DNA from: Rhizobium favelukesii
GTDB taxonomy: Bacteria; Pseudomonadota; Alphaproteobacteria; Rhizobiales; Rhizobiaceae
Direction of reading: 5' to 3'
Assembly: GCF_000577275.2 (NCBI RefSeq)
Contig: NZ_HG916855.1
Span: 868,001-932,000 of the forward strand
DNA length: 64,000 nt
Position 1 is the stretch's first letter; each line of letters starts with the position of its first letter. The translations under genes and the position numbers were made by a program. The notes beneath the pieces were generated by a model, which had not been told where the DNA came from, made no database searches, and was given only the letters and a program-made list of their open reading frames with translations. Shown in pieces: positions 52,973-62,278 of the stretch.

Positions 52973-54593
52973 ATGTCGCATCACTACCCCCATCCCGCAT
53001 ATAATCAGCGTTCGAATGCCGGCTCCGGCACGGCGGAGGAAAAAAAGCAGAACGTCGCCCGTCGCCTCGAATTCATGCAGTTGGATACTGCTGGCCGCGC
53101 CAGCATCCGTTTGCTGAAGGCTGTTGTGGAACGCGAGCTGCCAAACGGTCTGGATAAGTTTTACGCGCAACTCCGCCAGAGCCCCGAAGTGAAGAGGTTC
53201 TTTTCAACGGAAGAGCATATCGCTCGCGCCAAGGGGGCGCAGCAGGGCCACTGGATCAGCATTTCCAACGGCAATTTCGATGAAGACTATGTCAACAAGG
53301 TTCGAACGATTGGATCGGTTCATGCCCGGATTGGCCTTGAACCGCAGTGGTATATCGGTGGATACGCGATTATTCTCGACCATCTTATCGGCAGCGCCGT
53401 TGAAGAGGTGTTCCCCAGGGGCGGTCTGTTTTCCAAGAAGACAATGAAGCCGACCGAATTCGGAAAAGCACTCGCAAGCTTGGTCAAAGCCGTTTTGCTG
53501 GACATGGATCTGGCAATCTCCGTCTATATCGACGAAGCGGAAGTCGCAAAGCAGAAGGCACATGCCGAAGCAATTTCGGCCGAGCAGAAACTGGTCGCCG
53601 ACTGTTTTGGCAAGGCGATGGCCGCCATCGCCGCCAAGGATGTAGGCTATCGGATCACCGACGATCTGCCGGAAGCCTATCATGGGCTGAAGAACGACTT
53701 CAACGATGCCCTGGAACAACTCTCCGCGACGATTGCCAAGATTGATGCCGGAGCTTCGCAGATTCATTCCGGGCCGAGGAAATTTGTTCGGCCGCCGACG
53801 ATCTGTCTAGGCGAACGGAACAGCAGGCTGCCTCGATCGAACAGACGGCGGCGGCACTCGAACAGATCACGACGACCGTCAAGGATTCAAGCCGGCGCGC
53901 CGAAGAAGCCGGTCACCTCGTCGGCAAGGCCCGGGTGGGCGCGGAGAAATCCGGTCAGATCGTCCAGCAGGCGGTGGCGGCCATGAGCGGGATCGACACC
54001 TCGTCGCGCGAGATTTCGAACATCATCGGCGTAATCGATGAGATCGCTTTCCAAACGAATCTCCTGGCGCTAAACGCCGGTGTTGAAGCCGCGCGCGCCG
54101 GCGACGCCGGGAAGGGCTTCGCTGTCGTCGCGCAGGAGGTACGTGAACTTGCACAGCGCTCCGCCATGGCGGCAAAGGAAATCAAGAACCTGATCAACAA
54201 TTCCGGTGAGCAGGTCAAGAGCGGCGTAGCCCTTGTCGGAGATACCGGTAAAGCGCTGACAGTGATCGTTGATGAGGTCAAGGAGATCGACCGGCACATC
54301 ATGCCATTGTCGAAGCTGCCCGTGAACAGGCAACAGCGCTCCAGGAGATCAACACCGCCGTCAACACCATGGATCAGGGCACCCAGAAGAACGCTGCCAT
54401 GGTGGTGGAGACCACGGCGGCAAGCCACGCGCTTGTATCCGAAGTGGTGGGAATCGCGGAGATGCTGCGGGAATTCAACATCGGCGAGAACAGGCAAAAG
54501 CCGACTTCCAGGCCCGAACCGGCCCCGGCGTTAAAAACAGCCGCGATGACCCAGAATATGACGGTTAAGAGATTGCAGGCGAAGGTCGCATAG
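52973..54593 (+). pseudogene. Globin-coupled methyl-accepting sensor with two frameshifts
   Basis: The N-terminal 190 residues form a sensor globin (FYAQLRQSPEVKRFFSTEEH, GSVHARIGLEPQWYIGGYAI; His in SVHARIGL is the expected haem ligand). A linker and HAMP-like region follow (AAIAAKDVGYRITDDLPEAY). Then near 53775 a G is missing from GGGG and the MCP signalling domain continues in the next frame ([40 protein letters not shown]). A second one-base loss near 54302 shifts the end ([19 protein letters not shown]). Intact, this would be an aerotaxis or oxygen sensor of the HemAT type. It lies 31 bases after the GGDEF-EAL gene. Confidence 0.85.
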
Positions 54594-54976
54594 CAACATC
54601 GCATCGCGTGGAAACGTTGCAGTCGCACGCGACAATTGAGAAGAGTTTTTATCTATCGCGATCCGGAACTGCGGCTGCTGCCGCAGTTCCGAGACTGAAG
54701 TAGGTTGGCGCCGGTGGAGTAAGAAGTAATTTTACTTCGAGGAGGTTGCACTGCCGGTCGACCAAGCGGCCACTGCGGAAAGCACTGAGCCAGCCCCCCC
54801 ATCAGCCACAAAAACCACCGCTTTCCGGCGCAATCATCGTCTGCGCGCTTGCTTCATTCGCTATTCGGTTCGCCGACCGACGAGGTCGAAGTGAACTTCC
54901 GCAAGAAGGCGGGTCGAAAGCATTTGTCTGGTATGAGTGGGGATCCTCGCGCGGCGAGCGGTTCCCTCGGAGATCA
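54594..54976. other. Gap between the chemotaxis sensor and the catabolic operon
   Basis: About 380 bases between convergent units. A GC-rich imperfect hairpin lies near 54665-54695 (GGAACTGCGGC / GCCGCAGTTCC), a perfect 11-bp inverted repeat that could terminate the sensor transcript although no long T run follows. The remaining open frames do not resemble proteins I know. Confidence 0.45.
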
Positions 54977-55591
54977 TCAGGCGGAGGAGCGATCGGTCGC
55001 TCGCAGCACGCTCGGGCGCTTCAGCATTTCCTCGTAGAAAGCGTTGAGCGGCGCGGGCAGATCGACGTTCAACGCTATGGCCCATTGCGTGACGTAAAAC
55101 AGCGCCGCATCGGCGACCCCGGGGCGGGTGCCCGACAGCCACGGCGTCTCTCCCAAAAGAGCGGAGACATGGTGTAGACCGTCAGTCGCCACCTGCAGTC
55201 CATTGGCGCGCAATTCCTGCTGCGCCGCTGGCGATGAGACGAACTTGCCAGGCATGATGACTAGTGCAAAGCCGCGCATGTGAATCGTGCCTACGATGAA
55301 CTCCATCACCTCCGTCACGCGCGCCGCAGCGTCGGGATCGTCGGGAAGGAGCCCGGCCTCGGGAAAGCGCCATGCAAGCCAGAGGGCGATGGCCTGGAAC
55401 TCGGTCAGCACCGTCCCGTCGTCACGGAGTAGGGCGGGCACCTTGCCCTTGGGATTGACTGCCAGGGAGGCATCGTCGCGCTGGTGGCCGGATGACAGAT
55501 CGATCGCCGAGACCTTGTGGGGGACGCCGATTTCCTCGAGGAGAACCCGGATGCCCAGCGAGCAGGATCTGGGAGCGTGAAAAAGTTGCAT
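54977..55591 (-). CDS. Glutathione S-transferase family protein
   Basis: A 204-residue GST. The thioredoxin-like N-terminal domain (1-80) has MQLFHAPRSCSLGIRVLLEE, the cis-Pro in NPKGKVPALLRDDGTVLTEF and the glutathione-binding T-E-F/Q-A pair; the helical C-terminal domain (90-200) ends with VADAALFYVTQWAIALNVDL. GSTs in aromatic operons act as maleylpyruvate or maleylacetoacetate isomerases or help to remove reactive intermediates. It is the last gene of the catabolic operon. The ATG at 55591 follows AAAGG. Confidence 0.87.
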   Translation of the reverse strand: MQLFHAPRSCSLGIRVLLEEIGVPHKVSAIDLSSGHQRDDASLAVNPKGKVPALLRDDGTVLTEFQAIALWLAWRFPEAGLLPDDPDAAARVTEVMEFIVGTIHMRGFALVIMPGKFVSSPAAQQELRANGLQVATDGLHHVSALLGETPWLSGTRPGVADAALFYVTQWAIALNVDLPAPLNAFYEEMLKRPSVLRATDRSSA

Positions 55592-55632
55592 AAAACTGAC
55601 CTTTGTTTCGGAAGGTGACGCGATCGTGTGGA

Positions 55633-56544
55633 TCAGGCCTGCGCCAGGCTGAAGGCGAACTCGGTTTCCCAAGCCGCGAGTTCCGTGAGCTTCCATTCGC
55701 GCGGAGCCATCGGGAAGTGCCCGTGCCAGGGGCGTGCCTCGCACATGTTCAGTTCCGGGATGAACACGTCCATGTCGGTGTAGAGCTCGATCAGCACCTG
55801 GTCGGGGTCGTAGTGATAGCTGGCAATGTTGTGACCGGCGGTATGACGCGTTGGACCCCACTTCACCGGAAGACCGCGCTCGGCCAGCAGATCGCCTGCC
55901 ATCGCGTGGCTGGCGTTGCCCTTTAGCTGGAAGGCTATGTGATGGACCCGCTGGTCCGGCATGCTCACCAGATTGACGACGTGGTGCTCGCGATTGCAGG
56001 TGATGAAATTGGAGATGCCCGCGATCGTATCGGTGAACCAGAAGCCCAGGAAGTCCATGAAGAACGTCTTCAGCTTCGGGCCTTCGGGCGAGATCACCGC
56101 CACATGTCCGAGCCGGAGGGGTGACACGCCGGTACGCTTGAAGCCGGGGGCGGGAGCATCGATGTCGGTATAGAGCTGCAGCGTTGTGCCGGGAACCGGC
56201 TCGACTTCGACCAGTTCGCGGATTCCCGGCTGACTGTCGGACTTGATCTGAGCGCCCAGGCCGAAGGCGCGCAGCTCGGCCACGAGCTGCCTGAGTTCGG
56301 TGCCGGGGTTGAGCTGGAAGCCGAGATGGCCCATCGCCTTGTGCATGGCTTGGCGCAGGACGATGTTGTGGTGCTCGTAGCCGATGGACAGATAGCTCTC
56401 TCCATCATGACCGGTCGCGGTCTCGCTCATGCCTATGGTTTCTGCGTAGTGATCCCTGGCGCGCATGACGTCGGGCGTTTCCAGCGCGACGTAGCCCAGT
56501 TGGAACACTCTCGGGGCGAATTGTTTGTGCACAGTTTCCTCCAT
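55633..56544 (-). CDS. Type I extradiol ring-cleavage dioxygenase (two-domain VOC)
   Basis: A 303-residue protein with the two-domain vicinal oxygen chelate fold of catechol 2,3-dioxygenases. The iron ligands in the C-terminal domain are visible: His147 in RLGHVAVIS, His202 in RVHHIAFQL and Glu253 in VLIELYTD. The active-site signature RHTAGHNIASYHYDPD with His238 and Tyr245 fits BphC/XylE-type enzymes. It should open a catecholic ring next to its hydroxyls using Fe(II) and oxygen. It lies in the catabolic operon between the porin and GST genes. Confidence 0.9.
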   Translation of the reverse strand: MEETVHKQFAPRVFQLGYVALETPDVMRARDHYAETIGMSETATGHDGESYLSIGYEHHNIVLRQAMHKAMGHLGFQLNPGTELRQLVAELRAFGLGAQIKSDSQPGIRELVEVEPVPGTTLQLYTDIDAPAPGFKRTGVSPLRLGHVAVISPEGPKLKTFFMDFLGFWFTDTIAGISNFITCNREHHVVNLVSMPDQRVHHIAFQLKGNASHAMAGDLLAERGLPVKWGPTRHTAGHNIASYHYDPDQVLIELYTDMDVFIPELNMCEARPWHGHFPMAPREWKLTELAAWETEFAFSLAQA

Positions 56545-56718
56545 TGAGATGGGTTATGTTTGGCGCCCCTCGGGCGCGGGTTGATGCCGGTTCCGCGATA
56601 CCCGCGTTACCGAAACCTGGCTGCCGAAGGACCCGTGTGGAAGCGACGACGAGGTCCGCGCGGGAGCGGTTGCGTGGGTGATGTTCGAGGATCTCAGTGT
56701 CTGCGGCGGCAGCTCCGG

Positions 56719-57782
56719 TCAAAACGCGTACCCGACCTTGACGGCAGCGCTGAGGACGTCGTTGTCCGTGAAATTTCCGAACGAGCCCGAAGCATCGCCG
56801 AACTGGTAATAGGTTATGGCGCTGGTTATCTTCACCTTGTCCCTGGTGTAGATCGCGCCAAGTGTCGCGCCCACAGTCCGTCCGTTGCATCGATTGGTGC
56901 GTCAGCCGATATGCCGGTTTTCGGCTCGTAGGTCAGGGCCGTGAACCCCGCCCAGTTCTCGCTGAACATTTGCACTACGCCCAGTCTGTAGGTCGTCGTG
57001 TCGTTGAAGTGGGTGAGCGATCCCAGAGGATAGCCCGGCGGACTGGTCGTGGTTTCACTCCATTCGGCCCAGCGGACCGACGCGAAGACCAGCGTCGAAA
57101 GACTGACAGGGGCCTGGAGATCGACGTTGACCGATTGCGGCGTCTTGACGTTCGTCGTTCCTACGTAGGCACCGGACGTGTCCAGATCGTAGTCGATCGC
57201 GGAATTGTACGTGACGGCGATCCGGACATGGGCTTCGGGAATTTCGAAGGCGCCCCCGACCACGTAGCCGACCGCCCACGTGTCCTCGAACTCCACGTTG
57301 GCGAAACCGGCAGGCAGGCCGCCCGCAAAGACCGAGATGTCGGTGTTGCCGCCGAGGCGCTGGAGCCTGGGACCGCCGAACACGCTGAATCGATCCGTGA
57401 GTTTGTAGCGCAGCAAGCCTGTAATCGCGATCGACTCGACTTCCCCCGACAGGCCGGACAGAGGTCCGCGATCATACTGGAGTTTGCGCCCGTAGGGATT
57501 GTCGACGATGACTGCTCCCGAGAACTGCTCGTTTATGTCGTCCTTGAAGGCGCCATTGTAAAATGGAAGCGTGGGCGCGGTGTCGCCCGAAGCAAACGGC
57601 GGTCCGGCGGCGGTGATTTGTCCGGCCACATCCGCACCGCCGAGGCCGAGCCCGAACTCGGCGTAGCGCCCCGGTTCGAAAAGGACGTCGTTCGGTTGCC
57701 CCAGAATGTCGAAGCCTCCCGCCATCGCGGGCGTGATGAAAAGACAGCCGAAAAATCCGGTCAGCAATTTAGTAGTCTTCAT
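56719..57782 (-). pseudogene. FadL/TodX-type outer-membrane porin with a C-terminal frameshift
   Basis: The ATG at 57782 (ribosome site GGAGGGAG) starts a signal peptide (MKTTKLLTGFFGCLFITPAM then AGGFDIL) and a FadL-family beta-barrel for hydrophobic substrates. The frame as written ends at 56832 with Arg-rich residues. One more G in the GGG near 56870 restores a perfect ending: DGLWGATLGAIYTRDKVKIT, SAITYYQFGDASGSFGN, DNDVLSAAVKVGYAF with a TGA at 56719-56721. A C-terminal Phe is normal for outer-membrane proteins. It probably takes up the aromatic substrate of the operon. Confidence 0.85.
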
Positions 57783-57994
57783 GCAGGTCTCCCTCCTCCG
57801 AGACGTCCGCCTTTCCGCAACGCCCAAGGAATGGGCGTTTGCCACCATGCCTGCAGTCACTGCGCCTTTCCTCCAACCAGCCGTCTCCCCCAGACCGAGC
57901 GGCCGGACTGCGGCGACCCTCGAGCCCATGCCGCCTCCGGCGATCACGCTGCGGAGCGAGCTGCATCGACCCGCCCGTGCTGGTCCGCCTGGGA

Positions 57995-58951
57995 TCACGC
58001 GTCCACGACTTCGAGCATCTGGCGGCCGAAATCGACCGTGCCGTCGTCGGTGCGCATTTCGGCGCGCATGACGTCGCCCGGCGCGAGGTAGCGCGCGTGC
58101 GCGGTCGCCTCCTGGGCGATCGCCTCCTTCCGCTCCGAATCCTTGAAGAGCTTGGTCGTCAGAATCTGGGCGAGGGCGGCGCTGGCTTGCAGGATCACGC
58201 CGCCTGGCGTCCCGGTCAGCACCAGATCGCCCGCAGACAGGTCCATCAGCGACGCAACGTCGTTGAGGCAGGTTTCCGGGCGAAAGACGAAGTCACGGGT
58301 ATGGGCCGACTGCCGCAGTTCGTCGTTCAGCCACAGACGTATCTCGATCCTGTCGAGCAGGTCGGCTACCTCGTTTGGCTCGGGAACGACCAGCCAGGGA
58401 CCGCAGGGGCAAAAGGTGCGGGCGCTCTTGCCGCGGAACCACTGAAGGAAGGCTTCGCCGAACATCACGTCGCGGGCCGACACGTCGTTGCACAAGACGA
58501 GTCCGCCGATGAAATCGCCGAGGGTCTCTCTGGTGACGTGATCGCCTGCTCTCAAGGGTCGTTTCAATACGAGCCCGAGTTCCACTTCGTAGTCGAGCAT
58601 CTGAACTCCGTCAGGGCGGATCACGGGATCGAACGCCCCTGACAGCGAGGATGCGGCCTTCATGAAAAGCAGGTTTTTCTGGCGTGGCGCATGCCCTGAT
58701 TCAATCGCGTGATCTGCGTAGTTCAGACCCTGGCAGATGATCTGCGCCGGCGCGGTGACGGGGCTCAGAATCTTTGCCGAGGTGATCGGGAGACGTTCGA
58801 CGCCCGCGCGCGTCTTGAGTTCGGCGGGAGAAAGGCGAAGGATGTCGGAGGTCGAGACGAAGATGCCCTCGAGTGGTGCGATCTCGTCTCCGTCTACAAT
58901 CCCCCACAAGGGGTCGCCGCCCGTCGTAAATCGGGTCAATCTAACTACCAT
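57995..58951 (-). CDS. Fumarylacetoacetate hydrolase family protein
   Basis: A 318-residue FAH-family enzyme. Motifs: IICQGLNYADHAIESGHAPR, the metal-binding MLDYEVELGLVLKRPLRAGD (two Glu ligands), FIGGLVLCNDVSARDVMF, and the C-terminal GDLVLTGTPGGVILQ. Members act on ring-cleavage products, for example 2-hydroxyhepta-2,4-diene-1,7-dioate isomerase/decarboxylase, 2-keto-4-pentenoate hydratase or acylpyruvate hydrolase. In this operon it should process the product of the extradiol dioxygenases. The exact reaction cannot be read from sequence. Confidence 0.9.
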   Translation of the reverse strand: MVVRLTRFTTGGDPLWGIVDGDEIAPLEGIFVSTSDILRLSPAELKTRAGVERLPITSAKILSPVTAPAQIICQGLNYADHAIESGHAPRQKNLLFMKAASSLSGAFDPVIRPDGVQMLDYEVELGLVLKRPLRAGDHVTRETLGDFIGGLVLCNDVSARDVMFGEAFLQWFRGKSARTFCPCGPWLVVPEPNEVADLLDRIEIRLWLNDELRQSAHTRDFVFRPETCLNDVASLMDLSAGDLVLTGTPGGVILQASAALAQILTTKLFKDSERKEAIAQEATAHARYLAPGDVMRAEMRTDDGTVDFGRQMLEVVDA

Positions 58952-59030
58952 TTTTCATTTCCTTTGGTTGGAAGGGCCACTTCGAAGGCGGTTCGAGCAT
59001 CCGCTCAGAGCGCCTTTTGATCGGACAGGG

Positions 59031-59708
59031 TCAGGCGCGTTCGTCGCCCTTGAGGTCCCCGTATCGCGCGCGATAATTCTCGATCGTGTCCATGGCCCCA
59101 CAGAATTCGACGTTGTGCCAGTCGGGATCGTAGAGGTAGCAGGCGACGTTGCCGCCTGTTTCGCCGTCTCCCAGGTGGGGCTCGCTGTTGTGGCGGACCG
59201 GACCGTAGTTCAACTGGAATCCGTCAGCCTGCCGCTGTTTGGCAAAGGCCATGACATCCTCCAGTTGGTTTCCTTCCACCTCGAGCGCAAAATGGAAGAA
59301 GCTCATGCCCGAAGGCACGGTAGCCCTGCCGGAGGGGTCGTGCTCCTCGACGAGCACGAGGCATTCCTCGTGGTCGGCCGCGCTCATGTAGCAGCAGCGA
59401 ATGCGCCAGCCTTCCTTGAACGGGTGCCGTTCGGGCTCGCAGGTGCGGGCGTGGACCATGCCGGCGACTCGCTCGTACCAGGCCCGGCTTCGCGCGATGT
59501 CGCGCACGTAGATCGAAAGCTGCCCCATGTGAGCGACGAGCGAGGGCTTGAAGACGCCGTAGTCCTCGGTCTTGTTGGAGAACCGCCGCCTCGTCAGCGT
59601 CGGCCACAACAGCACAATTTCGCGAAACCATTTCCGCTTCAGCAGGCCTGCGAAGCGTAGCTTGAATGGGGACAGGACGTTCGGGGGAACGAAGGCGGCG
59701 TTGCTCAT
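59031..59708 (-). CDS. VOC-family protein, probable dioxygenase component
   Basis: A 225-residue VOC protein. An N-terminal basic segment of about 55 residues (RFAGLLKRKWFREIVLLW) precedes the VOC domain. Metal ligands are probably His60 in HMGQLSIYVRD, His in FFHFALEV near 139 and Glu in HNVEFCG near 207; RHNSEPHLGDGETGGNVACY with LYDPDW resembles the extradiol active-site stretch. The ATG overlaps the stop of the preceding VOC gene by four bases. It may form an enzyme with the small VOC protein, or act separately on a ring-cleavage intermediate. Confidence 0.8.
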   Translation of the reverse strand: MSNAAFVPPNVLSPFKLRFAGLLKRKWFREIVLLWPTLTRRRFSNKTEDYGVFKPSLVAHMGQLSIYVRDIARSRAWYERVAGMVHARTCEPERHPFKEGWRIRCCYMSAADHEECLVLVEEHDPSGRATVPSGMSFFHFALEVEGNQLEDVMAFAKQRQADGFQLNYGPVRHNSEPHLGDGETGGNVACYLYDPDWHNVEFCGAMDTIENYRARYGDLKGDERA

Positions 59709-60139
59709 CTGCTAGTCTCCTCGATGATCTCGATCCAGTGCTTGTCCGGGTCCTGGACGCAAAAGGCGCGCGACACGGGGCGTGCGGAGGCGAGCATGCG
59801 CCCTTCGCGGATCGGCAAGCACATGTCTCGTGCGCGGCTTCTGACTGCATCGAACGCTCGTGCGTCCTTCACCGCCAGCGCGAAGTGCAGCATGGATTTA
59901 TTGTCCATCTTCAGCTTGTGGTGCTTCACCAGGCAGATGTCGTGATGGTGGAAGCCGAAGGAGAAGAAATGCATCTCCTGCTGCGACAAACGCATTGCGG
60001 CGCTGCTGTCCGGATGGTTGAGAGCGGAGAACTGCAAGTCGAAAAGCTCAATGTAGAAGGCCTTTGAGCGCTCCAGTTCGGTGACGTAGAAGACGTGGTG
60101 CTGAAGGTTGGTGACGGGGATCCGTGCTGTAGCGTTCAT
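59705..60139 (-). CDS. Single-domain VOC protein
   Basis: A 144-residue glyoxalase/dioxygenase superfamily protein with one VOC module (two beta-alpha-beta-beta-beta units). Candidate metal ligands: His15 in NLQHHVFYVT, His in MLHFALAVKD near 86, and Glu in HWIEIIEE near 140. Small VOC proteins in aromatic operons may be isomerases, partial dioxygenase subunits or resistance proteins. It overlaps the ligase gene and the next VOC gene by ATGA on both sides, so the three are translated together. Confidence 0.8.
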   Translation of the reverse strand: MNATARIPVTNLQHHVFYVTELERSKAFYIELFDLQFSALNHPDSSAAMRLSQQEMHFFSFGFHHHDICLVKHHKLKMDNKSMLHFALAVKDARAFDAVRSRARDMCLPIREGRMLASARPVSRAFCVQDPDKHWIEIIEETSR

Positions 60140-62082
60140 GACTGGTTTCCTGACTGCTGGAACTGGGCCTTGAAAGCATAGCGACCGAGCTTTTCGCGGA
60201 GAGTGGCTGGATCGCTGTCGGTCGCGATTGTTGCGAGCAGTCCGAGGCGGGCGTCTTGAACGACCGCTAGCGATATGAGCCTGATGCCGGAGGCTTCCGC
60301 CTCCTGTCGCACCACGTCCTCGATCTCGAGCATCGACAATGCCGGTTTGAAGATCTTGCCGACGGGCGTGACGGGCAGCGAGGAAAGAATCCGGACGAAT
60401 TTCGGGTGCGCGGCGCGCTCGGGAATACGGTGGACGGCATGGGCAAGCAGGTCTGCTTCCGACGCCACCATCGCCGGCTTCAACTGGACATAGAGGATCG
60501 GCAGTTCACCGGCGCGCTCGTCGGGCCGTCCGACCGCTGCGGCGAGTTGCACCGCCGGGTGGTCCTGCACCGCATCCTCGATCAGCTTGGGATCGATGTT
60601 GTGGCCGCCGCGGATAATGAGCTCCTTCCTGCGACCCGTCAGCCAGAAGTAGCCGTCCGCGTCCTGGCGGGCGAGATCGCCGGTGTTCAGCCAGCGCTCG
60701 CCGTCAATCTCGATCCAGAGACCCTTGTTGTGTTCGGCGTTGACGTACCCGGCAAAGACGTTCGGTCCGCGGATCGCGAGCACGCCGACCTCTTCCGTCC
60801 CGGCGAACCCGAGGAAAGTGCCGGAATCATCAAGTCTGACCGATGCCATTTGCTGGTAGGGGAGGCGCAGGCCGATCGAGCCGATGCGTCGCTCGCCCTC
60901 CGGCGGATTTACGCTGGAAACGCAGGCGCCTTCCGTCAGGCCGTACGCCTCCAGAATGCGGATGCCAATCGTCTTTTCGAACGTTCGGAACAGTTCCACG
61001 GGCATCGGAGCCGCGCCGCAGAAGCCGTAGCCGGCGCTTGAAATGTCGCGGCCCCCGACCGGGACTTGCAGTAGTGCCGAAAATACTGTGGGAACACCCG
61101 AGAAGGCCACGATCCGATAATGTTCGACGATCTCCCAGAAGGACGGGATCACTCCTTCTCCGCGATAGCCGTGCGGCGTGCCCAAGACGACATGTCCGCC
61201 TTGCGACCACGGGATCAGGCCCGTCACCAATTGCCCGTTGACGTGGAAGAGCGGCAGGCCGCAGAAAATCGTCTTGCCGGGCGCGAACGCGTCCCCCGTC
61301 ATGGCCTTTGTGGACCACGCGTCGAATACCTCCGACAAATGCGTGCGTGCGGCGATCTTCGGCAGTCCTGTCGTACCGCCTGTGCAGAAGTACGAAGAGA
61401 TGTCCCCGGCGGTGGGCGCGTCGAAGGTCAGCCTGTCGCCGCTTTCCGTGTTCATTTCCTCGCGAAGGCTGAGAACGGGGATGGAAAGTCCATCGACGCC
61501 CGCGATCTGTAGCCGCTCCTCCGGCGCGTCGTCGGAGTTGTAGCGGAGATACGGTGCTAAGCTGACGGTGAGGATACCTTGCAGATCCGGCAGGTTCGCG
61601 GCGGCCCTTGTCGCCTTCTGCCAGATGTCATATCCCGGAAAGGGCGCCAGAGTGACGAGCCACTTCGCCCTGCCGGCAGCAAGGAGTTCGGAGATCTGTC
61701 CCGCTTCAAGCAGCGGGTTGACTGCGAAAGCGATGCCCGCCGCCTCGCTCCCCCAGATCACGAAATGCGTTTCGGGCAGGTTGGGCAGCACGAAGGCGAC
61801 GACGTCGTCGCGGCCGACACCCAGCCGGCGGAGGGTATTGGCCGTTTTCGTGATGTCAGCCAGCAGTTCGGCGTGCGTCCAGACGAAGGCCTCACGGAAG
61901 TCGTCTGAGCGTAGAAAGAAGGACAGCGCAGGCTGATCCGGCGCTATGGCGGCGCCGCGCTCCAGCATATCGTAGGTGTTTGCCGGGAGGTCACGCTCGG
62001 GCAGCGGGAACTGCTCGAACGCCTCGACGTCGGGCAAGGCGACTATGGGACGGCCGAAGCCGCCGGGGGTGGTTACAAGCAT
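60136..62082 (-). CDS. AMP-dependent acyl-CoA synthetase/ligase
   Basis: A 648-residue member of the ANL superfamily. ATP-binding motif YFCTGGTTGLPKIAARTH near residue 235, the A5 motif YGLTEGACVSS, A7 WLNTGDLARQDADGYFWLTG, A8 GRRKELIIRGGHNIDPKLIE and the C-terminal catalytic Lys region PVTPVGKIFKPAL. It should activate an aromatic or aliphatic carboxylic acid to its CoA thioester. Such ligases are typical of cinnamate-type side-chain degradation, which would fit entry of plant phenolics into the operon. Ribosome site AGGGAGG precedes the ATG at 62082. Confidence 0.9.
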   Translation of the reverse strand: MLVTTPGGFGRPIVALPDVEAFEQFPLPERDLPANTYDMLERGAAIAPDQPALSFFLRSDDFREAFVWTHAELLADITKTANTLRRLGVGRDDVVAFVLPNLPETHFVIWGSEAAGIAFAVNPLLEAGQISELLAAGRAKWLVTLAPFPGYDIWQKATRAAANLPDLQGILTVSLAPYLRYNSDDAPEERLQIAGVDGLSIPVLSLREEMNTESGDRLTFDAPTAGDISSYFCTGGTTGLPKIAARTHLSEVFDAWSTKAMTGDAFAPGKTIFCGLPLFHVNGQLVTGLIPWSQGGHVVLGTPHGYRGEGVIPSFWEIVEHYRIVAFSGVPTVFSALLQVPVGGRDISSAGYGFCGAAPMPVELFRTFEKTIGIRILEAYGLTEGACVSSVNPPEGERRIGSIGLRLPYQQMASVRLDDSGTFLGFAGTEEVGVLAIRGPNVFAGYVNAEHNKGLWIEIDGERWLNTGDLARQDADGYFWLTGRRKELIIRGGHNIDPKLIEDAVQDHPAVQLAAAVGRPDERAGELPILYVQLKPAMVASEADLLAHAVHRIPERAAHPKFVRILSSLPVTPVGKIFKPALSMLEIEDVVRQEAEASGIRLISLAVVQDARLGLLATIATDSDPATLREKLGRYAFKAQFQQSGNQS

Positions 62083-62278
62083 GGTGGTCTACCTCCCTAA
62101 AGGTCAGCGTCGGCGCGCCTTGGCTGCAAGCCGGATGCAGCGATGCGACCGACTTCCTCAGAGCCGGCCTCCAGCGCCATAGGCATGAACTTCGCCGCGT
62201 CTGATCCGTCGTCTCGCCTGGTCCTGTCGCCCGGCATCACCGGAAGGGCCGCGGAGAAACGGATGCAGACCGTCGTCG

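Noticed and set aside
56862..58091. A 409-codon plus-strand frame over the porin gene
   Set aside because: The opposite strand encodes a signal peptide and a FadL barrel ending in Phe; the plus frame is rich in Arg and Gly and looks like a shadow.
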